This document shows, piece by piece, positions 11,711-22,231 of a stretch of 64,000 nt of DNA (position 1 is its first letter; every line of letters starts with the position of its first letter). The notes under the pieces are model-generated. The model was not told the DNA's origin. It ran no database searches and saw only the letters and a program-made list of their open reading frames with translations. A program made the position numbers and the translations under genes. Origin of the DNA: Lactarius indigo (taxonomy: Eukaryota > Basidiomycota > Agaricomycetes > Russulales > Russulaceae); the NCBI GenBank assembly GCA_025766275.1, contig JAFKAC010000017.1, positions 310,001 through 374,000 on the forward strand, read 5' to 3'.

Positions 11711-11720
11711 TCTCCCCGTG
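11711..11720 (-). promoter_or_regulatory. Polypurine tract of copia Y
   Basis: The minus strand reads CACGGGGAGA immediately before the 3' LTR. Confidence 0.7.
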
Positions 11721-11729
11721 ATCTACAAT

Positions 11730-14700
11730 CTAAGTACACACAAGTCCCATGTCATCGTTGTGCTTCTGCAGCAGGACACGCGGTAGTGACTTTGTGAAGC
11801 CGTCCGCAACCATATCCACAGTAGGAGTTCTAATGAGGGTGATGGTCCCCTTTTCGATGTACTCCCGAATGACATGATGCCGTATGGCAATGTGCTTAGA
11901 CCGTCTCCCAGTGACAGGGTTCAAAGCCAAGTCAATGGCACCCTTATTGTCACCATGTAGTGGGATGGGGTCGTCGACCTCGTACCCGAGTTCCGTGAGG
12001 AAGCTCTGATACCACGCAGCCTGGTTAGCCGCGTCAGTCATGGCCATGTATTCTGCTTCCGTTGTGTTTTGGGCAACAGTCTTTTGCTTGCGCGAAGACC
12101 AGCTTATTGCACCGTTAGCTAGTAAGAACACATAACCAGAGGTGGAGTGGCGGTCATCAGTCTGATCAGCCAGACTGGAATCAGTGTAGCCATGAAGGCC
12201 ATCGCCATTGGCGCCATCATAGACAATACGCATATCCATAGTTCCCACTAGGTAGGATAGGACATACTGCGCAAGTCGCAGATGTTGTGGTGAAGGATTC
12301 GCTGCATACTGCGCCAAACGTGACACAGCGAAAGAGATATCTGGCCTAGTGCCAATCTGCACATAAAGCAGACTCCCAATAAGAGATTGGTAGTGAGAGA
12401 TATCTGAGGCAGTTGCCTGTGACGTATATTTAACCAGGTGCTCGTCAGCACCAGCGGGCAAGGGTGTGTTGTGTGGTGTGGCATCAGACATGCCAAAGCG
12501 TTCAAGGACATCCTTGATGTAGCCAGACTGATCTATTTCGATGCGTCTAAGGGAGCGGTCGCGCACAATGCGCATACCAAGGTAAGATTCTATCTCCCCG
12601 AGATCTGTCATCTCATAGCGTTCAGACAAGTCTGACTTAAGACGCTTGATACCACTCAATGAGGGACCCAGTATAGTGATGTCGTCAACGTAGACAATAA
12701 CGAAGAGTGGATCATACCCCTCTCGTTGAGGCATCACATATATGCCAGCATCAGCAAACGTCCGCTTAAAGCCGAGTGCAGTGAGCACTCCATGGAATTG
12801 CAAGTTCCATGCGCGGGAGGCCTGTTTGAGACCATAGATCGCCTTAACTAGGCGACACACCTTCGTCTCAGAGCCAGTGACAGTGAAACCTTGTGGCTGC
12901 TCCATGTAAATCTCCTCGTCAAGCACGCCATTGAGAAAAGCAGACTTAACATCCATCTGATGGATGTGCCAGTCCTCCAGCGTGGCCAACGCCAGAAGTA
13001 AACGTAGCGACTCAAATCGTGCGACGGGAGAGAAGGTTTCATCAAAATCTACGCCAGGGATCTGCGTGAATCCCTTAGCCACCAAGCGAGCTCTGTAGCG
13101 GCCATCCGCTTTGAGCTTGAAGACCCATTTGGATTTTACTGCCTTGCGGTTAGGCGGGAGATCCACTAACTCCCAAGTCCCATTCTTAGCTAGGGCGTCC
13201 ATTTCATACTGACACGCCTTAGTCCACTCATCTGCAGCTGCAGACTGCATGGCCTCTGCATAGGTTGCAGGGTCTCGGCCCACAAAGGCAGCAGCCAATA
13301 ACTCCGCATACCCCAGACGCCTGCCACGCCATGCCGCATTGTCCGCATTGAAGTAACGCGGATTAGGGACAGGGGCACGAGCACTGCGCCTTGGTGCATT
13401 GTCCATCTCACGCAACAGCTGACTACGCTGTGCACGATCCTCAAATCCCCCAGGCATTTCTGGTGAGGGAGGAGGGACATGGCGCATAATGCGCGTTGCA
13501 CTAGGACGCGGCGGGGGTGAAGTGGGAGTGACTTGCTCACGCTTAGGTGTGGTGGGCGGAGCCGGCAGAGCAGGTGGTGGAGTGGTGGGGCGTGGTTGGA
13601 CTTGTGGGGGGTCTAGGAGCTTTTCAACATCCTCCTCCTCACTACTACTGGAGTGTGCAGGGGAGGGGGCTCGCATTGGTGGTAACGCCGGCGGGTGAGG
13701 CACAGCAGTCACTGTTGTGCTAGGCACGACTGGTGGTGAAGGTGTGGGGTGTGTCTCAACACCCTGAAGGGACGGGAAGCTACTCTCGTCGAATGTCACA
13801 TCCCTAGACACTCGAACGGAGCGGGTTGAGCGGTCCCAGAGCTTATAGCCCTTAGATTCGGGCTCAAACCCAATAAGCGTGACCTCAATGGCCTTCGCAT
13901 CTAATTTGCGATGCTTATCAGCAGGTACATGCATGTACCCCTTGCATCCGAAGACGCGAAGATGTGAGACATCGGGCACTTTGCCAGAGTGCCAGAGCTC
14001 ATAAGGAGTGCGCCACTTAAGCCCACGGACTGGAGAGCGGTTATAGATGTGCACAGCTGCGCACACTGCATGCTCCCAGAAGCCTTTAGACATGCCAGCT
14101 GTGTGGAGCATGGACATTGCCTTATCCATAATGGTGCAGTTAAACCGCTCGGCTTTCCCGTTGGACTGTGGTGAACCCGGCATCGTGAGGTGATGCTCTA
14201 TCCCTTTCTGCTTAAGAATGTCCTGCGTGACACTCGACATGTACTCGCCACCGCGGTCAGAGTGCAGAGCGCGCAATTTATGGCCAGACTGGGTTTCACC
14301 CCAGGCCAAATACATCTGCAGCGACTTAGCAAACTGATCCTTCGACTTAAGGAAGTGGACCACAGTGAACTTAGTGTGGTCGTCTATGAAGGTGGCTGTG
14401 TAGGTTGAGCCTTGCAGGGACTGAGTCTGCATAGGACCGGCGAGGTCACTGTGCACGATCTCAAATTGACGAGTTGTCCTTTTGTTGGAGGACGCAGAAA
14501 AGGGTTGGCGAGTGGACTTGCCCATCTCGCACCCACGGCAGACTGTGTGGGCCGTGGTAGAGCTATCTATGTCCATGCCAGTGGTGGCAGAGGGACCATG
14601 CGCCTTCAGCGCCGCAGAGGAGATGTGTCCCATGCGTTGATGCCAGATATCAAGTGTGGCAGCACTTGATTTTGTGTGGGCGTTGAGGCCGACGCTGGCT

Positions 14701-16052
14701 GCGTCCAACCAGTAAAGGTTGTCCTCAAGGTAGCCTTTGGCCACACACTTTTGGTTGATAGATATTTTAAATGAGCCACTATCAAAGGCAATCTCAGCAC
14801 CCTTTTGTGCTAGGGCGCGCGTCGACAAGAAGCGCGTCTTCACCTGTGGTAGGTGTAGCACATTACTGAGGGTGATAGAGATACCCTGGCTCGTAGTAAA
14901 GACGACAGACCCGACACCCACTTGGTCTATAGTGGACTTATCACCCAGGCGTACAGTGCCTTTAGTTGGGGTGTAGTCCTTGAAGTCAGACCGATGTGGT
15001 GTAATGTGGTGTGTAGCACCACTGTCCATCATCCAACGCACACGCGAGGCAGCATACAAGGCAACAGAAATAGATTGAGAGGCCCAGTCTATGGCGGGCT
15101 CTTCGACCTCCTTAATGGAGGCGGTGGTAGGTACAAGAATGTGACTATTTGCGGCCTTGTTGCCTGCCTTCTCCTTCTCCTTTGCGTCAGCCTCATCCTT
15201 TTTCTTCTTCCTGCAGTCAGGCTTGATGTGGCCCTTTTTGTTGCAATAGTGGCAAGTTAGACCAGAGTGGTCCTTTTTGCCCTTCTTGCCCGTCGACTTG
15301 ACGGGGGCCACCTTGTTGAGGGAAGAGCCAGAGGGCCCGGCGCGGCGAGCTTCTTCCGACACTATGCGCGCAATTATTTCAGCGTGCTTGAGTGCGGAGG
15401 GGGCCCCACTGGCAAGGATTGTTGAGGCCAACACCTCATAAGAGGGCGGCAGCGCGTGGAGGAGAATGAGGCAGTATTGGATGTCTGAGACACCCATCTG
15501 CGCGTTGGAAAGGGCAACCCTTAGCTCATTGAGCTTGGCCAGCTGAGCGGCCATGGGTGCGGAGTCGTCGAGGTGGGCTTGCGTTAACTGGATCCACAAG
15601 TTAAAGATGGTGGTGCTGCCCGAAGCACCGGCGTATACGTCTCTCAGCTTGTCCCACTTCGCCTTGAAGGTGGCATAGACAATATTGTCCGCCACAAGGG
15701 AGTAGACATCTGGCTTTAAGTAAAGGCGGAGGTACGCCTTGGAGCGACGCTGGACTGAGTCCCACTCATCGGTAGTGATGCCAGATGGGGGTGTGTCCAA
15801 GGTGAACACATCTTCAGCCTCATGCAGCGTGAGGATGGCCTCAATGGTCCCAGACCATTCGTTCCAGCCAGTGCCGTCAAACTGAGTGAGATGGATGCCA
15901 GATGGCATGCCGAAGTTGGCACTGTGGGCCTGAGAGAGACGTGTGGAGGGTGTGGACCCAGAAGGAGGAGGGAGTGAGCCTCCTGCAGAGCCACCAGTGG
16001 GGCTGGGAGGAGCACCAGCACCGGCAGCAGGGGTAGATGAAGAACCAGACAT
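11730..16052 (-). CDS. Copia Y Gag-Pol polyprotein, 1440 aa
   Basis: This single ORF carries all the parts of a Ty1/copia polyprotein. A Ser/Pro-rich N-terminus is followed by a UBN2-type Gag (about 50-240) and a CCHC zinc knuckle (CHYCNKKGHIKPDC, 267-280). The protease has MMDSGATHH with DSG at 343-345. A pre-integrase segment carries HQRMGH and CRGCEMGK. The integrase core reads IVHSDLAGP, LHSDRGGEY (near 595) and SPQSNGKAERF. The RT contains WVFKLKADGRYRARLVAKG and the active site YVDD near residue 1120. RNase H ends in VDMVADGFTKSLP. There is no frameshift between gag and pol, so both come from one product. A 783-bp leader separates the ATG at 16052 from the PBS. Confidence 0.97.
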   Translation of the reverse strand: MSGSSSTPAAGAGAPPSPTGGSAGGSLPPPSGSTPSTRLSQAHSANFGMPSGIHLTQFDGTGWNEWSGTIEAILTLHEAEDVFTLDTPPSGITTDEWDSVQRRSKAYLRLYLKPDVYSLVADNIVYATFKAKWDKLRDVYAGASGSTTIFNLWIQLTQAHLDDSAPMAAQLAKLNELRVALSNAQMGVSDIQYCLILLHALPPSYEVLASTILASGAPSALKHAEIIARIVSEEARRAGPSGSSLNKVAPVKSTGKKGKKDHSGLTCHYCNKKGHIKPDCRKKKKDEADAKEKEKAGNKAANSHILVPTTASIKEVEEPAIDWASQSISVALYAASRVRWMMDSGATHHITPHRSDFKDYTPTKGTVRLGDKSTIDQVGVGSVVFTTSQGISITLSNVLHLPQVKTRFLSTRALAQKGAEIAFDSGSFKISINQKCVAKGYLEDNLYWLDAASVGLNAHTKSSAATLDIWHQRMGHISSAALKAHGPSATTGMDIDSSTTAHTVCRGCEMGKSTRQPFSASSNKRTTRQFEIVHSDLAGPMQTQSLQGSTYTATFIDDHTKFTVVHFLKSKDQFAKSLQMYLAWGETQSGHKLRALHSDRGGEYMSSVTQDILKQKGIEHHLTMPGSPQSNGKAERFNCTIMDKAMSMLHTAGMSKGFWEHAVCAAVHIYNRSPVRGLKWRTPYELWHSGKVPDVSHLRVFGCKGYMHVPADKHRKLDAKAIEVTLIGFEPESKGYKLWDRSTRSVRVSRDVTFDESSFPSLQGVETHPTPSPPVVPSTTVTAVPHPPALPPMRAPSPAHSSSSEEEDVEKLLDPPQVQPRPTTPPPALPAPPTTPKREQVTPTSPPPRPSATRIMRHVPPPSPEMPGGFEDRAQRSQLLREMDNAPRRSARAPVPNPRYFNADNAAWRGRRLGYAELLAAAFVGRDPATYAEAMQSAAADEWTKACQYEMDALAKNGTWELVDLPPNRKAVKSKWVFKLKADGRYRARLVAKGFTQIPGVDFDETFSPVARFESLRLLLALATLEDWHIHQMDVKSAFLNGVLDEEIYMEQPQGFTVTGSETKVCRLVKAIYGLKQASRAWNLQFHGVLTALGFKRTFADAGIYVMPQREGYDPLFVIVYVDDITILGPSLSGIKRLKSDLSERYEMTDLGEIESYLGMRIVRDRSLRRIEIDQSGYIKDVLERFGMSDATPHNTPLPAGADEHLVKYTSQATASDISHYQSLIGSLLYVQIGTRPDISFAVSRLAQYAANPSPQHLRLAQYVLSYLVGTMDMRIVYDGANGDGLHGYTDSSLADQTDDRHSTSGYVFLLANGAISWSSRKQKTVAQNTTEAEYMAMTDAANQAAWYQSFLTELGYEVDDPIPLHGDNKGAIDLALNPVTGRRSKHIAIRHHVIREYIEKGTITLIRTPTVDMVADGFTKSLPRVLLQKHNDDMGLVCT

Positions 16053-16822
16053 TGGGATGATTTATCTGTCGCCGAGGAGCAGTCAGCGACAGTGCTTCAT
16101 AGTTTGCAAGACATAAAGATAGAGGAGGTACCACTCCTGTCTGTGATTCTGTAAGGCCAGAACACTAACGCGTCCTGCCTCCTGATAGTATGCCAGTGAT
16201 ACAAGGGCTAGGCCCAGGTTGGAAGACTCCCTTTGCCATACCATGAGCTAGCTGCCAGCCAGGATGTGTCTAAGACACAGCTCAAATGGTTTGCGTCAGG
16301 GGGAAGGTGAAGGGAATGCTTTCAGAGCCCAAGGCTGTCTACCTCAGCCTTCTCGGCCTATTGGTTGCCTCATCGCCACAAGTGGCTTTACTGAATCCTT
16401 TCCCATTGCCGCTACAAGGTAGGTATCTGGTTGCAGAACACCATAATGGTGAACACCCCCCAGAGCCTGAACCAGGTTTTACACTCCCATGGTGAGGAGA
16501 TCCTGCGCCCAGTGTGGAGCACCAGAGACAGCTGGCGCTAAGCTCCACAATACACAACCCAGTGGGTCATGCACGCCTGGATATTTTGAAGTTAAGGGGC
16601 TACCAGACCCAGTCTCCTTGCGCATAGCGCAGGGGCTAGGAAAACAGTAGGGGTGAAAGTAGGACTACTGGGCAGTACATACACAGGAGGTTCCTCAGCA
16701 GAGACAAGTGGCGCCCCACTGTCCTCTGCCTTGGGCAAGGCTGGTAAGGCCCCAGACAGACCTTAGCCTGGTGTGTCCTCCTAGGAAGACAGTGACCAGC
16801 CAAGTGGAGTGGCTAGGGCACC
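16053..16822 (-). other. Leader (5' untranslated region) of copia Y
   Basis: About 770 bp lie between the PBS and the gag start. No coding ORF is supported. The region may hold packaging or translation signals but no motif is recognisable. Confidence 0.6.
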
Positions 16823-16835
16823 AGGGCCCATAACC
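16823..16835 (-). promoter_or_regulatory. Primer binding site of copia Y (half-tRNA iMet)
   Basis: The + strand reads AGGGCCCATAACC directly next to the LTR. This matches the anticodon stem-loop of eukaryotic initiator tRNA-Met (anticodon CAT). Drosophila copia is known to prime from a 5' half of that tRNA, and the same arrangement is inferred here. Confidence 0.8.
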
Positions 16836-17452
16836 TGATGAACAGCACACATAGATAGCTTACTCACAGAGGGACAAAGTGTTCTGTGGTGAGACAAGCT
16901 GGGTGGCTGGAAGCAGCAACAGGGAAGTCTAGCAAGGTAAAGCAAGGTGTCTGGTACACAGCAGTGAGAGAACTGATAATGGTATTTACAGAGGAGAAGA
17001 CATACCTGGTACACAGCAGTGAGAGAACTGATGTGGACCAGGGCGTACAAGCAGTCTACTTATACTGTACAGAGGTGTGACACTAGTACAAGGAAAGTAA
17101 CTATAGGTCACAGAATACAAGGGGCGCATTGTTCTACAACAGGACAAAGGAGTGTGCATATGGAGAACAAGGCGTATAGAACAAGAAGGGTCCAGACTAA
17201 GATGATATCATAATGACATCACAATAAAGATATATCTAAAGGAAGAACAAAGACGTAGTACAATGACAAGTCCAGAGGAGTCCGCATGATGTCATAGTAC
17301 ATGATGTCATAGGTGACGCAATGATAAGTAATAGATTGTACAGATCAAAAACAGTATCTAATCTACAAGTCCTTTATATCTAATCTAAAGCAGTCCATGC
17401 TGCAAGTCCGGTCCATACGAGCCACTAAGTGCGCAAGGGTCACTTATCAACA
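16836..17452 (-). repeat. 5' LTR of copia Y
   Basis: This 617-bp LTR matches the left LTR except for two G-to-A differences near 17414 and 17424. Both are CpG in the left copy and CpA here. Confidence 0.95.
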
Positions 17453-18326
17453 ACTTGCCCCTGCGACGCTTCTTCTTGCCCTCGGACCCCGTAGCTGCGA
17501 GGGCGTCGTCTCCAGCGGCCTGATTCTTGGCCCCGGACTGACCCGACTGCATCTTAGCCCGACGGTTCTTCAACCGGTCGGCTTCTTCGCAAATATGGTC
17601 GATAAGTGATTCTGTGTCGATAGCTGTAAAGCCGTGAATGAGCCGAGCAGAGGACATGATGCCCGCCGCGAAACGCGTGAGCTCTTCCGGAATCCCCTTG
17701 AGAACGGTACGCTGGTAGTCCCTAGACGTGATGTGGACCCCTGCGGCAGCGAGCTCTTCACGCTTATAGCGTAGACTGGTGAGGAAAACCCGGACATCAC
17801 CGCCCTTCGCGCAACGCATCTCGAAGAAATTAGACTCAAGATCGTTCTGCGCGTAGATGCTCTTCGCGGTGAACTTGTCGTGGACGCAGAGCCAACGCAA
17901 CTGCGCTGTTGGAACAACCCCCATACGAACTGCTGTGGAATCGGGGAGTCGCTGCGAAAGGAGGTAACGCGCGACAAGATTGTCGTAGTCCCACTTAGCC
18001 ATAGCCTCCCTTTCGGCTGCCGTGATGTTCTGCGGGTCCTGAGGAATAGGACGCTGAACCGATCCGTCGAAGTAACCCCACCGGCGACTCGCCTGCATCG
18101 CTTCCCGGAAGCGCACAGCGAAGATCGCCCAGTTCGTCCCATCAGGCTCAAGGCGTGGGATGTTGGTAGGCAGTTGCTCGATAACAGGAGTAGGGGCAGG
18201 AGGAGGTGGAGGGGCAGAGGAGGAAGATGATCCAGCAGCCGGAATATTGGACGCTCCGGCAGGGGGTGCAGCAGATGATGAGGCAGGCGCAGAAGACATA
18301 GTAACTGGAGAGGCAGCAATAGACAA
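17453..18326 (-). pseudogene. Copia X Gag, 5' half of the interrupted gag-pol
   Basis: ATG at 18326 opens a Ser/Ala/Pro-rich leader and a UBN2-like Gag (IPRLEPDGTNWAIFAVRF, LVARYLLSQRL, FEMRCAKGGDVRVFLTSL). It ends in a basic run (GKKKRRRGK) that abuts the element Y insertion. The codons continue at 11088, where the zinc knuckle begins, so X originally had one gag-pol ORF. The leader between PBS and ATG is only about 24 nt, unlike the 783-bp leader of Y. Confidence 0.92.
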
Positions 18327-18350
18327 GCAGCTAGTTTAGCGACACTCGTC

Positions 18351-18363
18351 AGGGCCCATAACC
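18351..18363 (-). promoter_or_regulatory. Primer binding site of copia X (half-tRNA iMet)
   Basis: The same 13 bases as in element Y, AGGGCCCATAACC on the + strand, abut the inner end of the LTR. The two elements otherwise differ in LTR sequence and length, so this identity reflects a shared primer. Confidence 0.8.
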
Positions 18364-18808
18364 TCAAGCAGGTTACAGTGTCCGCGACAGGGGAACGTGG
18401 CTCACGCGCGAAGGCGAACGGGGAAGTTAGACACTAGACAAACGAATAGAACTCAGGAATCGCGGGCAGAAGCGATCACTATAATGTATATTTACCTAGA
18501 CAAACGAATAGAACTGTCTAGGCGTAAGCAAACGGATACGAGTAAGTAGCGAGTCATCTTACCTCAGGAATCGCGGGCAGAAGCGATCACTGAGGACTAC
18601 GAAAGTAAAGTACTAGGTATATAAGTATAAGGCGAGAGGAGACGCGGAGTACCGTAATCACATGGGTATGTATGGACTGTGATTCCACGAGACAAAAATG
18701 AGGAACTAATTCAGGTCGTAAAGTAATTAATCAGTCAAATACACAGGGGACAAGGGTATGATCGCCATCGCGAGCCACACCGGCCTCGCGTGCGCTGAAG
18801 TCTCAACA
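18364..18808 (-). repeat. 5' LTR of copia X (right copy)
   Basis: This 445-bp copy keeps CpG at all seven sites where the left LTR has TpG or CpA. It is followed by TGACA, the target duplication. Confidence 0.95.
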
Positions 18809-18883
18809 TGACATATGAAAGACTCTCACCGTCAGTTGGCCCATCAGTTATGGAAGTCATGCCGGATCATTGGCTGGGTATAG

Positions 18884-18952
18884 GCACATTGGGATGAGCC
18901 CGAGCGTGCTCTAACAGTACTCCTAGCAGACGAACCTGCTGATGTAACGTAA
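18884..18952 (+). pseudogene. Orphan last exon of an alpha/beta-hydrolase
   Basis: After a TATAG acceptor-like site, 22 codons read AHWDEPERALTVLLADEPAD and two more residues before TAA. This matches the terminal exon of the intact hydrolase at 24551-24652 (AHWDEPERTLRLLLSDEPSD). The preceding exons are absent. The fragment lies 71 bp right of the target duplication of copia X, so it may be what remains of a fourth locus. Confidence 0.7.
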
Positions 18953-20175
18953 CTCTTGTAATGTGACGCACAAAAAGTTAATGTGGACAGTACAACCCAG
19001 TGAGTAAAACCAAACCAATGTAGCATATTAAAAAACCATTCTGCCTACGTCGTCGGTGGGTTACTGTAAGCGGACGGAAAGTGGCCCACTGTTTCTCCTC
19101 TTCATCGTTTATATACCGCACAAGACCAAACTTGGAAAATCAAATTGAAAACGACGATGAAAATGCGCACAGAAATACTTTCGACGTTACGAGCATGATA
19201 CTGCGCCCTCTCATAAAATCTTAGTAAACTCGAAGCTAATTACTTAGAAGAAGTATCACAAGCAATTGATAGTTGATACAGACAAGAGTGACACCGAAAA
19301 AGAGTACAGAATGAATATTATCCAATGTACGCATTTACTATAGGTATGTATCGAAATTTGAAGACCGCATACGCAATACACCCCCAAGTAAACCCCATTG
19401 TATCACGGACACGAAAAGATTCTGAATTGATGTCGTTTTCAGTTACACCGTACACATTCCCATACGTCACCGACAACTGCTTCGTTTACTCCTGAATATG
19501 CCGAGCCGAGGTGGTACAAGAGCTGCCAGCCAACCCTGTCGTGGCCTGAGGCTGGCCCAACGCCTCCCTATTTGTACGTACCGATAATACAAGATGATAC
19601 AAAAGTCAGTTTTACTGACTACTGAGAGCGAAGGTCGATTACCCGAACCTTGGCCCGAACAATGTAGAGGACCGTCCTGTTCGATCGATCGATCTATCGG
19701 GAACACGGACCTGTGTGGAGATTGGTAGTGTCTTGGACGCATTCGGACACTGGCAGGCAGACCCACAAAGATGCAACGACTCGTTTCGGCAAAGTAATTT
19801 CCAGATTTGTGCCCAAGTGGCGCACGAACTGTACAGCTGCCATTTTATTCTTAAACCCTAGATCATCTTGTAGACACTTCAGTTATCCTTCTCCTGACTG
19901 AGGTAGGTATTCGTTCTAGTACTTACGAGCCTGAGTGTGACGCAGACTCAAGCGCCGACTTGTCTGTAGTGCATGACGCTGTCGTGCTTTCCTAGCTTCT
20001 GTAAGCACCGCTTGACGCCATAAGGTCCTCGTCCCAAAAATCCCCTCCAATACTCGTATTATCAAAGTACAACCATGATAAGGCCAAGACCACGTCTTCC
20101 TCTATGGTTCGAATTACTACTGCTACTGCCGTCTCAAAACATGCACGACCCACACCTCACTCGCTTGATCGCTGC
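18953..20175. other. Intergenic region, no gene seen
   Basis: There is no supported coding sequence. A short (CGAT)n run lies at about 19681-19697. Candidate ORFs on both strands are short and unlike known families. Confidence 0.5.
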
Positions 20176-21608
20176 TCACGCATACTTCCTAACGTCCTCC
20201 AGCGTGGGCCCCACGGGGGCGCTCGATGCTGCAAGGTTGGACTGATGGAACACGCGCACTTGGTCTGGCTTCAACGCGCCGACGACGGTATGCATCACGC
20301 CACGGTTATGGAATACCACGAGGTCCTTTTCCTTCCAGTCGTGTGGGTATACCAACTAGTTTTTTTTCCACACATCAGCGACGGAAGGGTACCAATAAAA
20401 AAAAAGACAAACACTCGGTGCGATTGCAGGACGCTGCATCTTGTACAGCAAGTCGCGCATCTCTTTGAGATCCGTGAGGTGTGCACCTTCAGAATACAGC
20501 GCGCCATCACGTGACACACCCTCCGGCAGCGGGTCGATGAACAGCTCTTGCGCAGCACTAGGGTGCACTTGGAAGTGCAGCGCGCCCGTCACAGGATTCT
20601 TCCACGTCTTTCCGAGGACCAAAACTTTGAGAAGCTTCGTGCACCACGGAGAGGACACGTACCACAGGGAACACCCGGACCTTGTCCTCCGACCACGGTG
20701 GGAGCTGGTCGAGGGGGACCTCCTTCCCTTCACTCTCGACCGCGAGGCCTGTGCTGTGCATGGCTGTGGGCCCCATCCACACGTACGGGTGCGGTGCATA
20801 GCGAACGCGTGCGCGCACGGCGACGCTCTGCAACGGGCGGGGCAGTATCTCGAACATGGTTCTGCCCGAGACGAATGCGGTCGCGCCGAGTGGTATGGGG
20901 AGCTCATCGCCGGTGCCGTCATCGTAGCGACAGACCTGCTGCGGGCCCTGCGGCACACGCAACGCGTACAGCGTCGTCACATTGGGCGGTAAGAGATCGT
21001 ATAGTGCCGCGTCCATGTGCCAGCGGCAGAAGCGAGTCGCTCCGCGCGCCTCATCCTCGGGCGAGACGACGGTCTTGTGAGAGATACGGTGGGAGGGGTG
21101 CTTAAGTTCGACAGTTTCAAGGCCCTCGTGGTTGTACAGTGTGCCATTGCCGACCAACTGCACCTGCGGTACGTGGGGGATCATCTTAAGGTAATGCAGG
21201 ACCGACTTCTTGGTCGAATCCGTCTTCTGGTTGCCATGTGCATATACCTCAGATATCGGGTCAAATGCCTGAACGACGGATGGTGAAAATATTGGGCACG
21301 GTTAGTTTATGGCCCCAGGGTTCGAGGTGGTGGACGCATGCACACCTACCTTTGTAAAGGCATATTGTTGCTCAGGAGAAAGGTTGGTGTTTCTGAAAAG
21401 AAGAGCGTCGTGCTGGAAGGGTAGGATTAGGTGCCAGGAAAGAGACTTCTAGGGTCGAACTCACCGTGTAGAGAAGTCGCTCAATTTCAGCGAACTCTGC
21501 GGGGGATAGGTTTTCGGGATCCACACCGATTACCTCCCTACCAAACAGTGTGAATTTGGAGGGATCAGCTGAAGGAGGGAGGGCGAGAGGAACAGTCTGG
21601 ATGGTCAT
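20176..21608 (-). CDS. TauD/TfdA-type 2-oxoglutarate/Fe(II) dioxygenase, 395 aa, five exons
   Basis: The model is complement(20176..20355, 20413..20607, 20663..21268, 21350..21412, 21465..21608). All four introns are 52-81 bp and GT-AG, and all junctions are phase 0. The metal triad is WHMD (His153, Asp155) with a distal His358 in RGVMHTVVG. Arg370 is placed to bind 2-oxoglutarate. The stretches TRFCRWHMDAALYDLLPP, RYDDGTGDELPIPLG and YAPHPYVWMG resemble the fungal XanA (xanthine/2-oxoglutarate dioxygenase) branch of TauD proteins. The substrate cannot be read from the sequence, so xanthine is only a suggestion. No signal peptide is visible, so a cytosolic enzyme is likely. All exons are open. 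Confidence 0.9.
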
Positions 21609-22231
21609 GGAATTGTACGTGTATGATGGTCTCAGTCGCTTCGGCGGATCCTCTTAAAGGATGGTAGAAGGATCCCGCGGCGATTGGTTTTTTCGCCGTG
21701 TGGATCACTTGGGACTGTGGATCACTTGGGACTGGAGGAGCGCAGCTAGCCCCCCGAAAGGGGATTGTGCGGTCAGGAGCACCTGTGGGAGCGCCAGCTG
21801 GCTATAATGGCCGGGCGGAAAGATCTCCCCCTCCCTACTCGTGCATTCTCCCCCATGCAACCAGTCCGAGTCACGCGAGACTGGTAGGTATCCTAAATGG
21901 TCTCCAAGACCCTTTTTTTGGGAGACGGATAGCAGACTGGTGCCCCATGTAGAATAGACAGCCCGAGTGCCCTTCTCGCAGAGACTAGGCACTATGCCCC
22001 GCTGTGTCATCGGCGTAGTCCATCCAATATTGCCAATGGGTTACAGTACCGGTCTCGCAAAACAGTATCTATATCTCTACAATAGTATAGCACCGCCATA
22101 CCCTCAGTGAGTATAGCAAAATACAGTATATATGGCTGTAAACAAAAACGAACACGTCTGTTTTCGGAGTCTTTCGGAGTTTAAATATAACTTCTTCTGT
22201 GGTGGTATTGTGTAAGCGGTACAGTATCTTA
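21609..22231. other. Intergenic region with a 17-bp tandem duplication
   Basis: TGGATCACTTGGGACTG occurs twice in tandem at 21701-21717 and 21718-21734. Apart from the upstream side of the dioxygenase gene, nothing else is recognisable. Confidence 0.5.

Larger units (their letters stand above)
11094..17452 (-). mobile_element. Ty1/copia element Y, intact, nested in X
   Basis: The element is 6359 bp. It has 617-bp LTRs at 11094-11710 and 16836-17452, a 5-bp target duplication ACTTG, a PBS next to the right LTR, a polypurine tract next to the left LTR and one uninterrupted gag-pol ORF. The LTRs differ at two positions by my line-by-line comparison, so insertion is recent relative to X. Nothing in the sequence suggests that it is inactive. 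Confidence 0.97.
6993..18808 (-). mobile_element. Ty1/copia element X, split by element Y
   Basis: Two 445-bp LTRs (6993-7437 and 18364-18808) bracket gag-pol on the minus strand. The 5-bp target duplication TGACA is at 6988-6992 and 18809-18813. Without element Y and its duplicated target the element is about 5.45 kb. It carries a nonsense codon in the RT region and is interrupted at its nucleocapsid zinc knuckle, so it is defective. Confidence 0.96.

Noticed and set aside
21705..22010. 101-codon minus ORF
   Set aside because: It overlaps a tandem duplication, has no family resemblance and shows no splice partner.
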